From Photobacterium gaetbulicola Gung47 (GTDB taxonomy: Bacteria > Pseudomonadota > Gammaproteobacteria > Enterobacterales > Vibrionaceae): 64,000 bases of DNA. Positions 47,682-56,104 of the stretch are shown here, piece after piece. The translations under genes were made by a program, and so were the position numbers. Position 1 is the stretch's first letter. Each line of letters starts with the position of its first letter. Where the stretch lies: positions 992,001-1,056,000 of the forward strand of contig CP005974.1 in assembly GCA_000940995.1 (NCBI GenBank), given 5' to 3'. The notes below the pieces were generated by a model that was not told the DNA's origin, did not search any database, and saw nothing but the letters and a program-made list of their open reading frames with translations.

Positions 47682-47909
47682 ATGGAACGTGCATTGCTTA
47701 ATTTGACGACAGAGCGCTGCCCGATGGCTCTCTTGATGGCCAAAAGGGCGGTACATGCGCTTGATGTTGGCGATACGCTTGAAATTCATGTCACTGACAC
47801 AGGGGCAAGGCAGGATATCCCCCGCTACCTCTCGAACCATGGCTTTTTTATTGATGTACGGTTGGACAACCAACAGGTGCTTGAAATTATTGTGACTAAA
47901 AGGCAGTAA
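47682..47909 (+). CDS. TusA/SirA-like sulfur carrier family protein
   Basis: The 75-residue protein has the TusA-like fold with the N-terminal LTTERCPMALLMAKRA (Cys13) and GDTLEIHVTDTGARQDIPRYLSNHGF. TusA proteins relay sulfur on the CPxP cysteine; here the motif reads CPMA, so the second proline is missing, as in several divergent family members. Start is uncertain: ATG at 47655 would add nine residues. I prefer 47682 because it fits the family and a possible TACAAT -10 element at 47643 puts the transcript start near 47655. Divergent from bepA and eight bases ahead of perM. Confidence 0.75.
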   Translation: MERALLNLTTERCPMALLMAKRAVHALDVGDTLEIHVTDTGARQDIPRYLSNHGFFIDVRLDNQQVLEIIVTKRQ

Positions 47910-47916
47910 ACATTTT

Positions 47917-48993
47917 ATGCTGGATATGCTGACTCGCTGGTATCAGCGACGATTTTCCGATCCCCATGCCGTGAGCTTGGTAGCTATTCTCTTGGGTGGC
48001 TTCCTGACGATTTATTTCTTCGGTAACCTGATAGCCCCTTTGCTGGTGGCGATTGTCCTCGCATACCTGCTGGAGTGGCCGGTGATGCAACTGACCCGGC
48101 TGGGGCTGCCAAGAACCCTGTCCGTGATGGGGGTGCTGCTGATCTTTGCCGGTTTGATGGTCATGGCGATATTTGGCCTGGTACCGACGATTTGGCATCA
48201 GGTCGGCAACTTGATTGCCGATGTACCCAATATGTTCAATGGGTTGCAGAACTACGTCTCTAGCCTGCCGGAGCGCTATCCCGATTTTGTCCAGCCGCAC
48301 CAGGTCTCCACCTTCATGATCACCCTGCGCGAGAAGGTGCTGGGGATGGGGGAGAGCGTGGTCAAAGGCTCACTGGCGTCACTGGTCAGCTTGGCGACGT
48401 TGGCCGTTTACCTGATCTTGGTGCCATTGCTGGTTTTCTTCCTGCTCAAAGACAAGGAAGAGATGCTTGAGATGCTCAGTGGCCTGCTGCCGAAGAACCG
48501 TCGCCTGACCAGCAAGGTAGGGGCGGAAATGAACCAGCAGATCTCCAACTATATCCGCGGCAAGGTCACGGAAATCTTTATTGTCGGTATTGTCAGCTAT
48601 ATCACTTTTGCCGTGATGGATCTGCGTTATGCGGTCTTGCTCGGGGTGTTGGTCGGTTTCTCGGTCTTGATCCCGTATATTGGCGCGGCGGCCGTTACGC
48701 TGCCAGTGGCGATGGTGGGGTTGTTCCAGTGGGGGATCAGCCCGGAGTTCTGGTGGCTGCTGGTCGCCTACGGCATTATCCAGGCCCTTGACGGCAATGT
48801 CCTGGTACCAATTCTGTTCTCGGAGGCGGTCAACCTCCACCCGGTGGCCATCATTGTCGCGGTACTGGTATTTGGTGGTATGTGGGGATTTTGGGGGGTG
48901 TTCTTTGCTATCCCGCTAGCGACCTTGGTGAAGGCGGTATGGAATGCCCTGCCTGCGACAGAGCCCCCGCCTGAAGAGCAAGTGGAAGAGTAG
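47917..48993 (+). CDS. perM: PerM/YfgO family transporter (AI-2E family)
   Basis: The 358-residue membrane protein has about eight helices: FGNLIAPLLVAIVLAYLLEWPV at the start, LVPLLVFFLLKDKEEML in the middle with the conserved FFLLKD, and ISNYIRGKVTEIFIVGIVSYITF. The AI-2E superfamily includes quorum-signal and Na+/H+ transporters; PerM itself has no firm substrate. In E. coli perM is next to bepA, as here. Ends in a strong terminator. Confidence 0.88.
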   Translation: MLDMLTRWYQRRFSDPHAVSLVAILLGGFLTIYFFGNLIAPLLVAIVLAYLLEWPVMQLTRLGLPRTLSVMGVLLIFAGLMVMAIFGLVPTIWHQVGNLIADVPNMFNGLQNYVSSLPERYPDFVQPHQVSTFMITLREKVLGMGESVVKGSLASLVSLATLAVYLILVPLLVFFLLKDKEEMLEMLSGLLPKNRRLTSKVGAEMNQQISNYIRGKVTEIFIVGIVSYITFAVMDLRYAVLLGVLVGFSVLIPYIGAAAVTLPVAMVGLFQWGISPEFWWLLVAYGIIQALDGNVLVPILFSEAVNLHPVAIIVAVLVFGGMWGFWGVFFAIPLATLVKAVWNALPATEPPPEEQVEE

Positions 48994-49018
48994 CAGGCTC
49001 TATTACGTTTGATACAGG

Positions 49019-49042
49019 AAAGGCCGCATTTGCGGCCTTTTT
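49019..49042 (+). terminator. Terminator after perM
   Basis: Perfect stem AAAGGCCGC / GCGGCCTTT with a four-base loop, then a T run. Confidence 0.88.
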
Positions 49043-49090
49043 GCTATCTCTGGCCAGTTGAGCTTGTTCGCTGAAGCAGTGGCTCAGTGG

Positions 49091-49561
49091 CTAGCAGTGT
49101 TCTTTGAGGTAGGCCAGCACCACCTCGTGATGGTCTTTGGTCTTGAATTTATTGAACACATGCTCGATCACGCCGTTTTCATCGATCAGGAAGCTGATGC
49201 GGTGCAGGCCATCATATTCCTTACCCATAAACTTCTTCAGTCCCCAGACGCCAAACTGATCGGCAACCGCGTGATCTTCGTCAGACAGTAGGGTGAAGTT
49301 GAGGTTGTCGCGTTCGATAAATTTCGGCAGGCGCTTGACCGCGTCGATGCTGATACCCAGTACTTCGACATTGAACTGGTCGAGCTCGGCTTTGCTGTCA
49401 CGCAGGCCACAGGCCTGAACGGTGCAGCCTGGTGTCATAGCCTTCGGGTAAAAGTACGCAAGGACCTTCTTGCCTTTGAAATCAGCCAGGCTGACTGGCT
49501 CGTCATGTTGGTTTGGTAGCTTGAAGGCTGGCGCAGGCGTACCGGCGGTCAAAGTCTTCAT
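49091..49561 (-). CDS. bcp: Thioredoxin-dependent thiol peroxidase
   Basis: The 156-residue peroxiredoxin of the PrxQ/BCP class has the peroxidatic Cys46 and resolving Cys51 in PGCTVQACGLRD, preceded by KVLAYFYPKAMTPGC. It reduces hydrogen peroxide and lipid hydroperoxides with thioredoxin. ATG at 49561 has AAGGA seven bases ahead and gives the E. coli length. It follows gcvR by ten bases, as in E. coli. Confidence 0.95.
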   Translation of the reverse strand: MKTLTAGTPAPAFKLPNQHDEPVSLADFKGKKVLAYFYPKAMTPGCTVQACGLRDSKAELDQFNVEVLGISIDAVKRLPKFIERDNLNFTLLSDEDHAVADQFGVWGLKKFMGKEYDGLHRISFLIDENGVIEHVFNKFKTKDHHEVVLAYLKEHC

Positions 49562-49571
49562 AGTGGATTCC

Positions 49572-50126
49572 TTATTGATTATGGCCGACAAAAGTCACGT
49601 TGCCGTTGACGGTTAAGTCTTGGCACAGTGCTTCAAATTCTTCTTGTAAGGTCATTAGGTTACAGCCTTCGGGCAAGTTTGTCCCTATTTGCAGCTGGAA
49701 TCTATTGGGTGAGCCGTTTTGCTCACTTTCCACGGTATGGGCGCTCAACGAGGCAATGTCTATCGCTCTTGAGGCGAAGAAGCGGGTAAATTGTTCTATC
49801 AGGCCGGGGCTGTCATTGGCCTCGATGTGAAAGTCGGCAGTATAGGGGTAATGGCGGCATTCGTGTTTGCTGGTGCGCTTCATCACCGTCAGCAAGTCAT
49901 GTTCACTGGCCTTGAGCGGCAAGGTCGACTCAACCCGGGTGATGGCATTGGCCGAGCCGGAAAGCAGCATGATAAGGGTAAATTCTTTTCCAAACAGGGC
50001 TAGTCGGCTGTCAACAATGTTGCAGTCGCATAGGGTTATGAGCCGGGTCACTTCATCCGATATACCCGGGCGGTCGGTGCCAACCGCCGTAACGACAAGA
50101 TAATGTTCCATATTTTTACACCACAT
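49572..50126 (-). CDS. gcvR: Glycine cleavage system transcriptional repressor
   Basis: The 184-residue protein has two ACT domains: HYLVVTAVGTDRPGISDEVTRLITLCDCNIVDSRLALFG (first) and FHIEANDSPGLIEQFTRFFASRAIDIASL (second). GcvR binds GcvA to repress the gcv operon when glycine is low; it does not bind DNA alone. ATG at 50126 has AAGG eight bases ahead and gives an N-terminus like that of E. coli GcvR; ATG at 50111 is also possible. Divergent from dapA, upstream of bcp. Confidence 0.9.
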   Translation of the reverse strand: MWCKNMEHYLVVTAVGTDRPGISDEVTRLITLCDCNIVDSRLALFGKEFTLIMLLSGSANAITRVESTLPLKASEHDLLTVMKRTSKHECRHYPYTADFHIEANDSPGLIEQFTRFFASRAIDIASLSAHTVESEQNGSPNRFQLQIGTNLPEGCNLMTLQEEFEALCQDLTVNGNVTFVGHNQ

Positions 50127-50423
50127 TTTGAATACCTTCTGCATGTTAGCACAGACCGGTTGGCTGCAAAGGAATATCTCTGGCGATAACTGGGTGAATG
50201 GTTGCATAAAAGGTGGTTTTTTTTTCACCTCTGGTTGGGAGCGAAAAAGTAGATGTAAAAGTGAGCTGTTAGCAAAGAGTTAGCCTTCACTGATTTACAT
50301 ACTTCTGTCTTGAGTTTACTGTAACTGAAAAGTAGTATGGTTTGACTTGGCCGCTTGATTATTCGCTCAACCAGCATAAATTCATGACGAGGCCAGGGAT
50401 ATATTTTTTCAGGGGAGATGGAC

Positions 50424-51305
50424 ATGTTTTCAGGAAGCATGGTAGCGCTAATAACACCGCTCGATGAAGCCGGTGAAGTCGATTACGCCAGTTTGGCGTC
50501 ACTTGTTGAATACCACATTGCCGCCGGCACCGACGCGATTGTCTCGGTGGGAACGACCGGCGAGTCAGCCACATTGACCGTGGAAGAGCACGTGAAGGTG
50601 GTATTGAAGACCTTGGAATATGCACAGGGCCGAATTCCGGTCATTGCAGGCACCGGGGCAAACGCGACTCATGAAGCCATCACCTTTAGTAAACTCTTTA
50701 CTGGTACCGGTGTTGCCGGCTGCTTGACCGTAACGCCTTACTACAACAAGCCGACTCAGGAAGGCCTGTACCAGCACTTCAAAGCGATTGCCGAAGCCAC
50801 AGATCTACCGCAAATCCTTTACAATGTACCGGGACGTACCGCCGTTGATTTGCTGCCCGAGACGGTGGCTCGACTGGCGAAAATTGATAACATCGTCGGG
50901 ATCAAGGATGCGACTGCGGATCTTTCCCGCGTACAGAAAACCCGGGAACTTTGTGGCGATGATTTTATCCAATTAAGCGGTGATGATGCCACGGGGTTGG
51001 ATTTTATTGCCGAAGGTGGCCACGGTGTGATCTCCGTTACCGCCAATGTTGCGGCAGCGGACATGGCGCAAATGTTCAAGCTGGCGCTGTCCGGCCAAAT
51101 GGATGCGGCAATTGATATTAATCAGCGCCTGATGCCGCTTCATAAGCAATTGTTTGTTGAATCCAACCCTATCCCGGTAAAATGGGCGGCACATCAGCTT
51201 GGCCTGATCTCGCATGGCACTCTTCGCCTGCCGTTGACTGAGCTGAGCGAATCTGCCCAACCAGTAGTAGCTGAAGCACTCAAGGATGCTAACGTACTGC
51301 TGTAA
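50424..51305 (+). CDS. dapA: 4-hydroxy-tetrahydrodipicolinate synthase
   Basis: The 293-residue protein matches E. coli DapA. It has the Schiff-base Lys161 (VGIKDAT), Tyr133 (YNVPGRT), the TTGESATL loop and the NKPTQEGLYQHF segment. It condenses pyruvate with aspartate semialdehyde, the first step toward diaminopimelate and lysine. ATG at 50424 has AGGGGA seven bases ahead; the ATG at 50418 is too close to it. The start also restores exact E. coli residue numbering. Followed by bamC in one operon. Confidence 0.97.
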   Translation: MFSGSMVALITPLDEAGEVDYASLASLVEYHIAAGTDAIVSVGTTGESATLTVEEHVKVVLKTLEYAQGRIPVIAGTGANATHEAITFSKLFTGTGVAGCLTVTPYYNKPTQEGLYQHFKAIAEATDLPQILYNVPGRTAVDLLPETVARLAKIDNIVGIKDATADLSRVQKTRELCGDDFIQLSGDDATGLDFIAEGGHGVISVTANVAAADMAQMFKLALSGQMDAAIDINQRLMPLHKQLFVESNPIPVKWAAHQLGLISHGTLRLPLTELSESAQPVVAEALKDANVLL

Positions 51306-51335
51306 TTTGCTAGAGCGTAGGAGCGCAGAAGCGTA

Positions 51336-52364
51336 ATGAATTATAAGTATAAGCTGGTGGCGGCTGCTGTTGCAGTAGTTACACTGGCCGGTTGTTCTGG
51401 CGGTGCTGAACGCCGCCGTCAGGCTAACCAGGATTTTAACTACCTCAATACCCAACCGTTGGAGAGCTGGACACTGCCTAGCGATGCCCAGTCTGCGCAG
51501 GTCAACGACTATGCGATCCCTGCCGGAGACTATCAGGGCGAGATTGGTCCTGGGGTTGATATCCGCCCGCCACAGCAGGTACTGGCCTTGATCCCGGGGG
51601 CGCGAGCTCTGCGAGATGCTGAGGGCATCACCTTGGTGATGGTCAAACAGCAAGATCTCGACGATGTCTGGGCGGTAACCCAGACGCTGATTGCCGAGCA
51701 GAATATCGGGCTGAGAAGCCAGACTGCCAATGCTATCGAAACCGACTGGATCAGCTGGAACAACGAAGATGAAGATACCGAGCTCGGTAGCCGCTACCGG
51801 ATTGAAAAATCGGTGGATGGCAGCCGTTACCGCTACCGGATCAAGTTGGTGGACTGGCGTGAAGGCGGTGCGGAGCAACCGGTGAGCGTTGAAAACAAAG
51901 AGCGCTACAGTATTCTGATGACCAACCTGGTGACGTCTCGCTACGACGAGCAAGAGCGCGAGCAAGCCCGTTTGCGTGCCCAGCAGCTGGTCAAGCAGAT
52001 CCCGATTTCGATGGGGCAGGACCGCAGCGGCCTACCGGTAATCATTGCCCGCGCACCGTATAACGTGTTCTGGGAGCGGTTGCCTGAGGTCTTGGGCCAA
52101 CTCGGCTTTACCATTGAAGGTCGTAACCGCTCGCAAGGCGTGGTCGAGGTACAGTTTAAGTCGCCGGATGATGCTTTCTGGGCTGAACTGGGGACCCAGC
52201 CGATCGATCTGGAAAACCGTGCTTATAATCTACAGCTAGGTGATCTGGGTAACCGTACGTCTATTAATATTACTGATACCGACGGCAAGCCAGTGACTGA
52301 ACAAGCGCTCAACAGCCTAGCGCCTGTGATGGCCGCAGCCATCGATCGAGCCAACCAAGGCTAG
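51336..52364 (+). CDS. bamC: Outer membrane assembly lipoprotein BamC
   Basis: The 342-residue lipoprotein has lipobox LAGC (Cys20), a disordered N-terminal stretch (to about 100) that in E. coli binds BamD, and two helix-grip domains (about 100-215 and 225-335; ITLVMVKQQDLDDVWAVTQTLI and LPVIIARAPYNVFWERLPEVLGQLG). It is part of the BAM complex that inserts beta-barrel proteins. It follows dapA by 30 bases, as in E. coli (dapA-nlpB), and ends in a strong terminator. Confidence 0.93.
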   Translation: MNYKYKLVAAAVAVVTLAGCSGGAERRRQANQDFNYLNTQPLESWTLPSDAQSAQVNDYAIPAGDYQGEIGPGVDIRPPQQVLALIPGARALRDAEGITLVMVKQQDLDDVWAVTQTLIAEQNIGLRSQTANAIETDWISWNNEDEDTELGSRYRIEKSVDGSRYRYRIKLVDWREGGAEQPVSVENKERYSILMTNLVTSRYDEQEREQARLRAQQLVKQIPISMGQDRSGLPVIIARAPYNVFWERLPEVLGQLGFTIEGRNRSQGVVEVQFKSPDDAFWAELGTQPIDLENRAYNLQLGDLGNRTSINITDTDGKPVTEQALNSLAPVMAAAIDRANQG

Positions 52365-52384
52365 GCGATAAAATAGATGGCAAT

Positions 52385-52419
52385 AAAAAACGCAGCTGAT
52401 CGCTCAGCTGCGTTTTTTT
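52385..52419. terminator. Bidirectional terminator between bamC and lipA
   Basis: Perfect 15-bp stem AAAAAACGCAGCTGA / TCAGCTGCGTTTTTT with loop TCGC and flanking A and T runs. Confidence 0.92.
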
Positions 52420-52485
52420 ATGTTCTTGATAAGCGACCGTTTTGCCAAGCGCCCTTAGAGAAGACGCTTGGCTGGCAAAATTGGC

Positions 52486-53457
52486 TTATTTCACTTCTTC
52501 GCCTTTGGCCTGCATATCGGCATGGTAAGAAGAGCGAACGAACGGGCCGCATGCTGCGTGGGTAAAGCCAAGCTCAAGGGCAATTTCCTTCAGCTCGTCG
52601 AACTCAGCAGGCGGTACGTAGCGCTCAACCGGCAGGTGGTGGCGGCTTGGGGCCAGGTACTGGCCCAGTGTCAGCATCGTCACACCGTGGGCGCGTAGAT
52701 CTTTGAGTACCTCAATGATCTCTTCTTTGGTTTCGCCCAGCCCCATCATCAGGCCAGACTTTGTCGGTACCTCAGGGTGCATCTCTTTGAATTTCTTCAG
52801 TAGATCAAGCGACCACTGGTAGTTGGCACCCGGACGCGCCTTGCGGTATAGGCGAGGGGCAGTTTCCAGGTTGTGGTTGAAGACATCTGGCGGGTTGTCG
52901 CGCAGGATATCCAACGCACGGTCCATACGGCCGCGGAAATCGGGAACCAGGGTTTCGATCTTGATCTCTGGGTTCAGGGCACGGATTTCACGGGTACAAT
53001 CGGCGAAATGCTGGGCACCACCATCACGCAGATCATCACGGTCTACCGAGGTCACCACCACATAGCGGAGCTTCATGTCGGCAATCGTCTTGGCCAGCTG
53101 CTGCGGCTCTTCGGCGTTTGGCGGCAGCGGACGGCCGTGGGCAACGTCACAGAATGGGCAGCGGCGGGTACAGATGGCACCCAGGATCATAAAGGTGGCC
53201 GTACCGTGGTTGAAGCACTCGGCCAGGTTAGGGCACGACGCTTCTTCACAAACCGAATGCAGCTTGTTTTTGCGCATTGCTGACTTGATGTCCTGGATAC
53301 GCTGGCTGTCTGAAGGCAGTTTGATCTTCATCCATTCAGGCTTACGCAGGACTTCTTTCGGCGCTTCCTCAACCTCTACACTGCGGGTAGGAATGAGGGC
53401 CATTTTGTCGGCATCACGGTATTTGACACCTTTTTCAATTTTGATTGGTTTACTCAT
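52486..53457 (-). CDS. lipA: Lipoyl synthase
   Basis: The 323-residue radical SAM enzyme has the auxiliary cluster motif CEEASCPNLAEC, the radical SAM motif CTRRCPFCDV, and the C-terminal RSSYHA serine motif that ligates the auxiliary cluster. It inserts two sulfurs at C6 and C8 of protein-bound octanoate. ATG at 53457 gives the E. coli N-terminus (MSKPI...GVKYRDADKMALIP). Its ATG overlaps the lipB stop by four bases. Confidence 0.97.
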   Translation of the reverse strand: MSKPIKIEKGVKYRDADKMALIPTRSVEVEEAPKEVLRKPEWMKIKLPSDSQRIQDIKSAMRKNKLHSVCEEASCPNLAECFNHGTATFMILGAICTRRCPFCDVAHGRPLPPNAEEPQQLAKTIADMKLRYVVVTSVDRDDLRDGGAQHFADCTREIRALNPEIKIETLVPDFRGRMDRALDILRDNPPDVFNHNLETAPRLYRKARPGANYQWSLDLLKKFKEMHPEVPTKSGLMMGLGETKEEIIEVLKDLRAHGVTMLTLGQYLAPSRHHLPVERYVPPAEFDELKEIALELGFTHAACGPFVRSSYHADMQAKGEEVK

Positions 53458-54113
53458 GAATTGCTTTCCGTTTTCCACTCAATGCTCTGGTAATCGAGCA
53501 GGTTGACCAGCTCTTCTACAAGTACAGGCTGAATTTCCGCTAGTTCAGAAGGCCCATTCAACAACGCGGTTTGCGTCATTTCCATCCCGGCATAGCCACA
53601 TGGGTTAATGCGCAGGAAAGGAGCCAGATCCATATTGATATTGAGTGCCAGACCGTGAAAAGAGCAACCGCGTCTGATCCGTAATCCAAGTGAACATATC
53701 TTCTGACCGGAGACATAGACACCTGGCGCATCAGGGCGGGCATTGGACTCAATCCCGAAATGGGAAAGGGTCTTGATGATCGTGTTTTCGATATGCGTGA
53801 CAAGATCGCGCACACCCATCTTTTTTCGACGTAGGTCGATAAGGATATAGGCAACCAGTTGACCAGGTCCGTGATAGGTAACCTGACCACCGCGGTCGCT
53901 TTGCACCACGGGGATATCCCCGGTGTTGAGCAGGTGCTCGGCTTTTCCTGCCTGGCCTTGGGTAAACACAGGATTGTGCTCAACCAGCCAGACTTCGTCC
54001 GTGGTTTCCGGGCTGCGTGCGTCGGTGAATTGATGCATAGCCTGCCAGATGGGTTGGTAATCTTGGCGGCCTAGGTTGCGAATTATAATTTTATCTTGCA
54101 ATGTCACACCCAT
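53454..54113 (-). CDS. lipB: Octanoyl-[ACP]:protein N-octanoyltransferase
   Basis: The 219-residue enzyme has WLVEHNPVFTQGQAGKAEHLL, SDRGGQVTYHGPGQLVAY, APGVYVSGQKICSLGLRIRR with the catalytic Lys and GCSFHGLALNINMDL with the catalytic Cys. It transfers octanoate from ACP to lipoyl domains, the step before LipA. The stop overlaps the lipA start (ATGA), so the two are coupled. A palindromic repeat lies between ybeD and this gene. Confidence 0.95.
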   Translation of the reverse strand: MGVTLQDKIIIRNLGRQDYQPIWQAMHQFTDARSPETTDEVWLVEHNPVFTQGQAGKAEHLLNTGDIPVVQSDRGGQVTYHGPGQLVAYILIDLRRKKMGVRDLVTHIENTIIKTLSHFGIESNARPDAPGVYVSGQKICSLGLRIRRGCSFHGLALNINMDLAPFLRINPCGYAGMEMTQTALLNGPSELAEIQPVLVEELVNLLDYQSIEWKTESNS

Positions 54114-54180
54114 TTAGTCGTTTGTCGAAGCCTGAAAAACTGACACCCCGCATGGGTGTTCAATACCGAAGGGTACCATA

Positions 54181-54243
54181 TACCCAAGTGACTTCAAATT
54201 GCTGGGTGTAGAGCAGAACCAAGCGGTTTGAAGTGACCGGGTA
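54181..54243. repeat. Intergenic palindromic repeat
   Basis: TACCCAAGTGACTTCAAATT at one end and GTTTGAAGTGACCGGGTA at the other form a long imperfect inverted repeat of 63 bases around a GC-rich centre. It resembles the short ATACCCAAGN-ACTTCAA palindromes that recur between genes in vibrios and enterobacteria. Only one copy is in the window. It falls between ybeD and lipB. Confidence 0.6.
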
Positions 54244-54299
54244 GAAAACTTGGCGGCCGAATTTACCGCCGCCAATTTATAGGGGGATGGGGGCAGTGC

Positions 54300-54575
54300 T
54301 TACAACACAACGCGGACGATGTCGATTTCGCCCAGCTCTTTGTACAGGGTCTCTACCTGTTCGATCGATGTTGCGGTGATAGAAACAGATACGGCACTGT
54401 AGGTCCCTTTGCCACTAGGCTTAACGTTTGGGGTGTAGTCGCCCGGTGCGTGACGCTGGATTACCTCAACAACCAGATCCGCGAGTTCAGGTTTGTTGTA
54501 ACCCATCACCTTGTAAGTGAACTTACAAGGGAACTCTAGAAGATCTTTTAGTTTTGGCTGCTCTTGCTGCTGCAT
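54300..54575 (-). CDS. ybeD: YbeD family (DUF493) protein
   Basis: The 91-residue protein matches YbeD: LLEFPCKFTYKVMGYNKPELADLVVEVIQRHAPGDYTPNVKPSGKGTYSAVSVSI, an ACT-like ferredoxin fold. No activity is established; the position between dacA and lipB is conserved from E. coli. GGAG lies six bases before the ATG. Confidence 0.92.
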   Translation of the reverse strand: MQQQEQPKLKDLLEFPCKFTYKVMGYNKPELADLVVEVIQRHAPGDYTPNVKPSGKGTYSAVSVSITATSIEQVETLYKELGEIDIVRVVL

Positions 54576-54683
54576 GCTGAACTCCGAGTAGTTGCATTCA
54601 TTTTGCGATGTTAGCCGTGCATATTAATGGGTATACGGCCTTTTCACAAGCGATCCGGTGCCTTTGCCGTCGGCTGGAAAAGG

Positions 54684-54708
54684 AAGAGGCAACCCAAGGT
54701 TGCCTCTT
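54684..54708 (-). terminator. Terminator after dacA
   Basis: Perfect 11-bp stem AAGAGGCAACC / GGTTGCCTCTT with loop of three, 35 bases past the dacA stop. T richness after the stem is moderate on the minus strand and better on the plus strand. Confidence 0.65.
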
Positions 54709-54742
54709 TTCTTTATTTATCGGTGAGTTACCCTGCAGGGTA

Positions 54743-55918
54743 TTAGCTCAACCAGCCTTTGAACAGCAGCATGATGTAATCAATCAGGCGGCTGAACATG
54801 CTGCCTTCTTTGATGTCGTCCAATGCCAGCAGCGGGTATTCGGCGATATCTTCCTCGCCGACACGGTAGTACAGCTTACCGACGACATCACCTTTCTGGA
54901 TTGGGGCTTTCAGCTCTTTCTCCAGCACAAAGCTGGCAGTCAGATCTTTGGTCAGGCCGCGAGGCAGGGTTACAAAGGTATCTTCACTGACACCAAGGGA
55001 TACCTCATCTTTGTCACCCATCCACACTTTCTCGGTGACAAAGGTTTCGTTCGCCTTGTGAGGAGACACCGTTTCGAAGAAACGGAAACCGTAGTTCAGC
55101 AGCTTCTTGCTCTCTGCCTTACGGGCGTTCGGGTTGCTGGTACCCATCACGACGGCAATCAGGCGCATCTGGCCTTCGGTTGCCGTACTCACTAGGCTAT
55201 AGCCGGCATTGTTAGTGTGGCCGGTTTTCAGGCCGTCAACGTTTAGGCTCTTGTCCCACAGCAGGCTGTTGCGGTTGTACTGGGTGATACCGTTATAGGT
55301 GAACGATTTCTCTTTGTAGATTGCGAACTCATCAGGGACATCGCGGATCAGGCCCTGTGCCAGGAGTGCCATATCATATGGCGTGGTGTAGAGGTCGGGG
55401 TTATCGAGACCGTGGACATTGGCAAAGTGGGTCGAGTCCATCCCCAGGGTTCTGGCCCAGGCGTTCATCAGGTCAACAAAAGAGTCTTCAGAGCCGGCAA
55501 CATGCTCCGCCATTGCCACACAGGCGTCGTTACCCGACTGGATGATGATACCACGGTTGAGATCGGAGACTTTTACCTCGCTGCCGACCTCGATGAACAT
55601 CTTCGAAGAGCCCGGGAAGTTTTTGGCCCAGGCATTCTTGCTGATCACGACCGTATCATCCATGGAGATATTGCCGCGGTTAACTTCCTGGCCGATAACG
55701 TAGCTGGTCATCATCTTGGTCAAGCTTGCAGGCGGGATTTGGTCGTATTCTTTCTTGCCTGCCAGGATCTTGCCTGAATGATAGTCCATCAAGACGTAAC
55801 CCTTGGCAGCAATCTGAGGGGCTTCAGGTACTACAGCAGGGGCAGCCGCTGCTGTTGCTGAAGCCAGCAAGGTTGCTGAAATAGCAACAGAGCGAAAAAG
55901 TGCAGCAGATTTTTTCAT
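54743..55918 (-). CDS. dacA: D-alanyl-D-alanine carboxypeptidase (PBP5/6 type)
   Basis: The 391-residue penicillin-binding protein has a signal peptide (to about residue 26), the active-site triad motifs SLTK (Ser65, Lys68), SGN (128-130) and KTG (231-233), a C-terminal beta-rich domain, and an amphipathic C-terminal helix (SRLIDYIMLLFKGWLS) that anchors it to the outer face of the inner membrane. It trims the terminal D-Ala from pentapeptides in peptidoglycan. Downstream of rlpA on the same strand. Confidence 0.95.
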   Translation of the reverse strand: MKKSAALFRSVAISATLLASATAAAAPAVVPEAPQIAAKGYVLMDYHSGKILAGKKEYDQIPPASLTKMMTSYVIGQEVNRGNISMDDTVVISKNAWAKNFPGSSKMFIEVGSEVKVSDLNRGIIIQSGNDACVAMAEHVAGSEDSFVDLMNAWARTLGMDSTHFANVHGLDNPDLYTTPYDMALLAQGLIRDVPDEFAIYKEKSFTYNGITQYNRNSLLWDKSLNVDGLKTGHTNNAGYSLVSTATEGQMRLIAVVMGTSNPNARKAESKKLLNYGFRFFETVSPHKANETFVTEKVWMGDKDEVSLGVSEDTFVTLPRGLTKDLTASFVLEKELKAPIQKGDVVGKLYYRVGEEDIAEYPLLALDDIKEGSMFSRLIDYIMLLFKGWLS

Positions 55919-56053
55919 GTTGGTTGTAACTTAATTTGTCGAATGTAAAAAACTTCACACACTATATCAGATTGACAATATGAGGCCAGCTTTGGGCTCG
56001 GATATGTTGTGTGGCAAGGCGACTCAAAGCAAATTTTGACATTACTTTAAATC

Positions 56054-56087
56054 AAAAAAATACCAGAGCAGGCGATTGCTCTGGTAT
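56054..56087 (-). terminator. Terminator after rlpA
   Basis: Perfect stem ATACCAGAGCA / TGCTCTGGTAT with a six-base loop, followed by T7 on the minus strand. Confidence 0.88.
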
Positions 56088-56104
56088 TGGTGTTAGAACG
56101 CCGA

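Noticed and set aside
50973..51965. 330-codon minus-strand frame across dapA and bamC
   Set aside because: It spans two real genes and the gap between them, and the translated text has no recognisable domain.
54608..55195. Long plus-strand frame opposite the end of dacA (195 codons)
   Set aside because: It is antisense to a well-supported gene, its protein is low-complexity Phe/Gln/Val text and no ribosome site precedes it.
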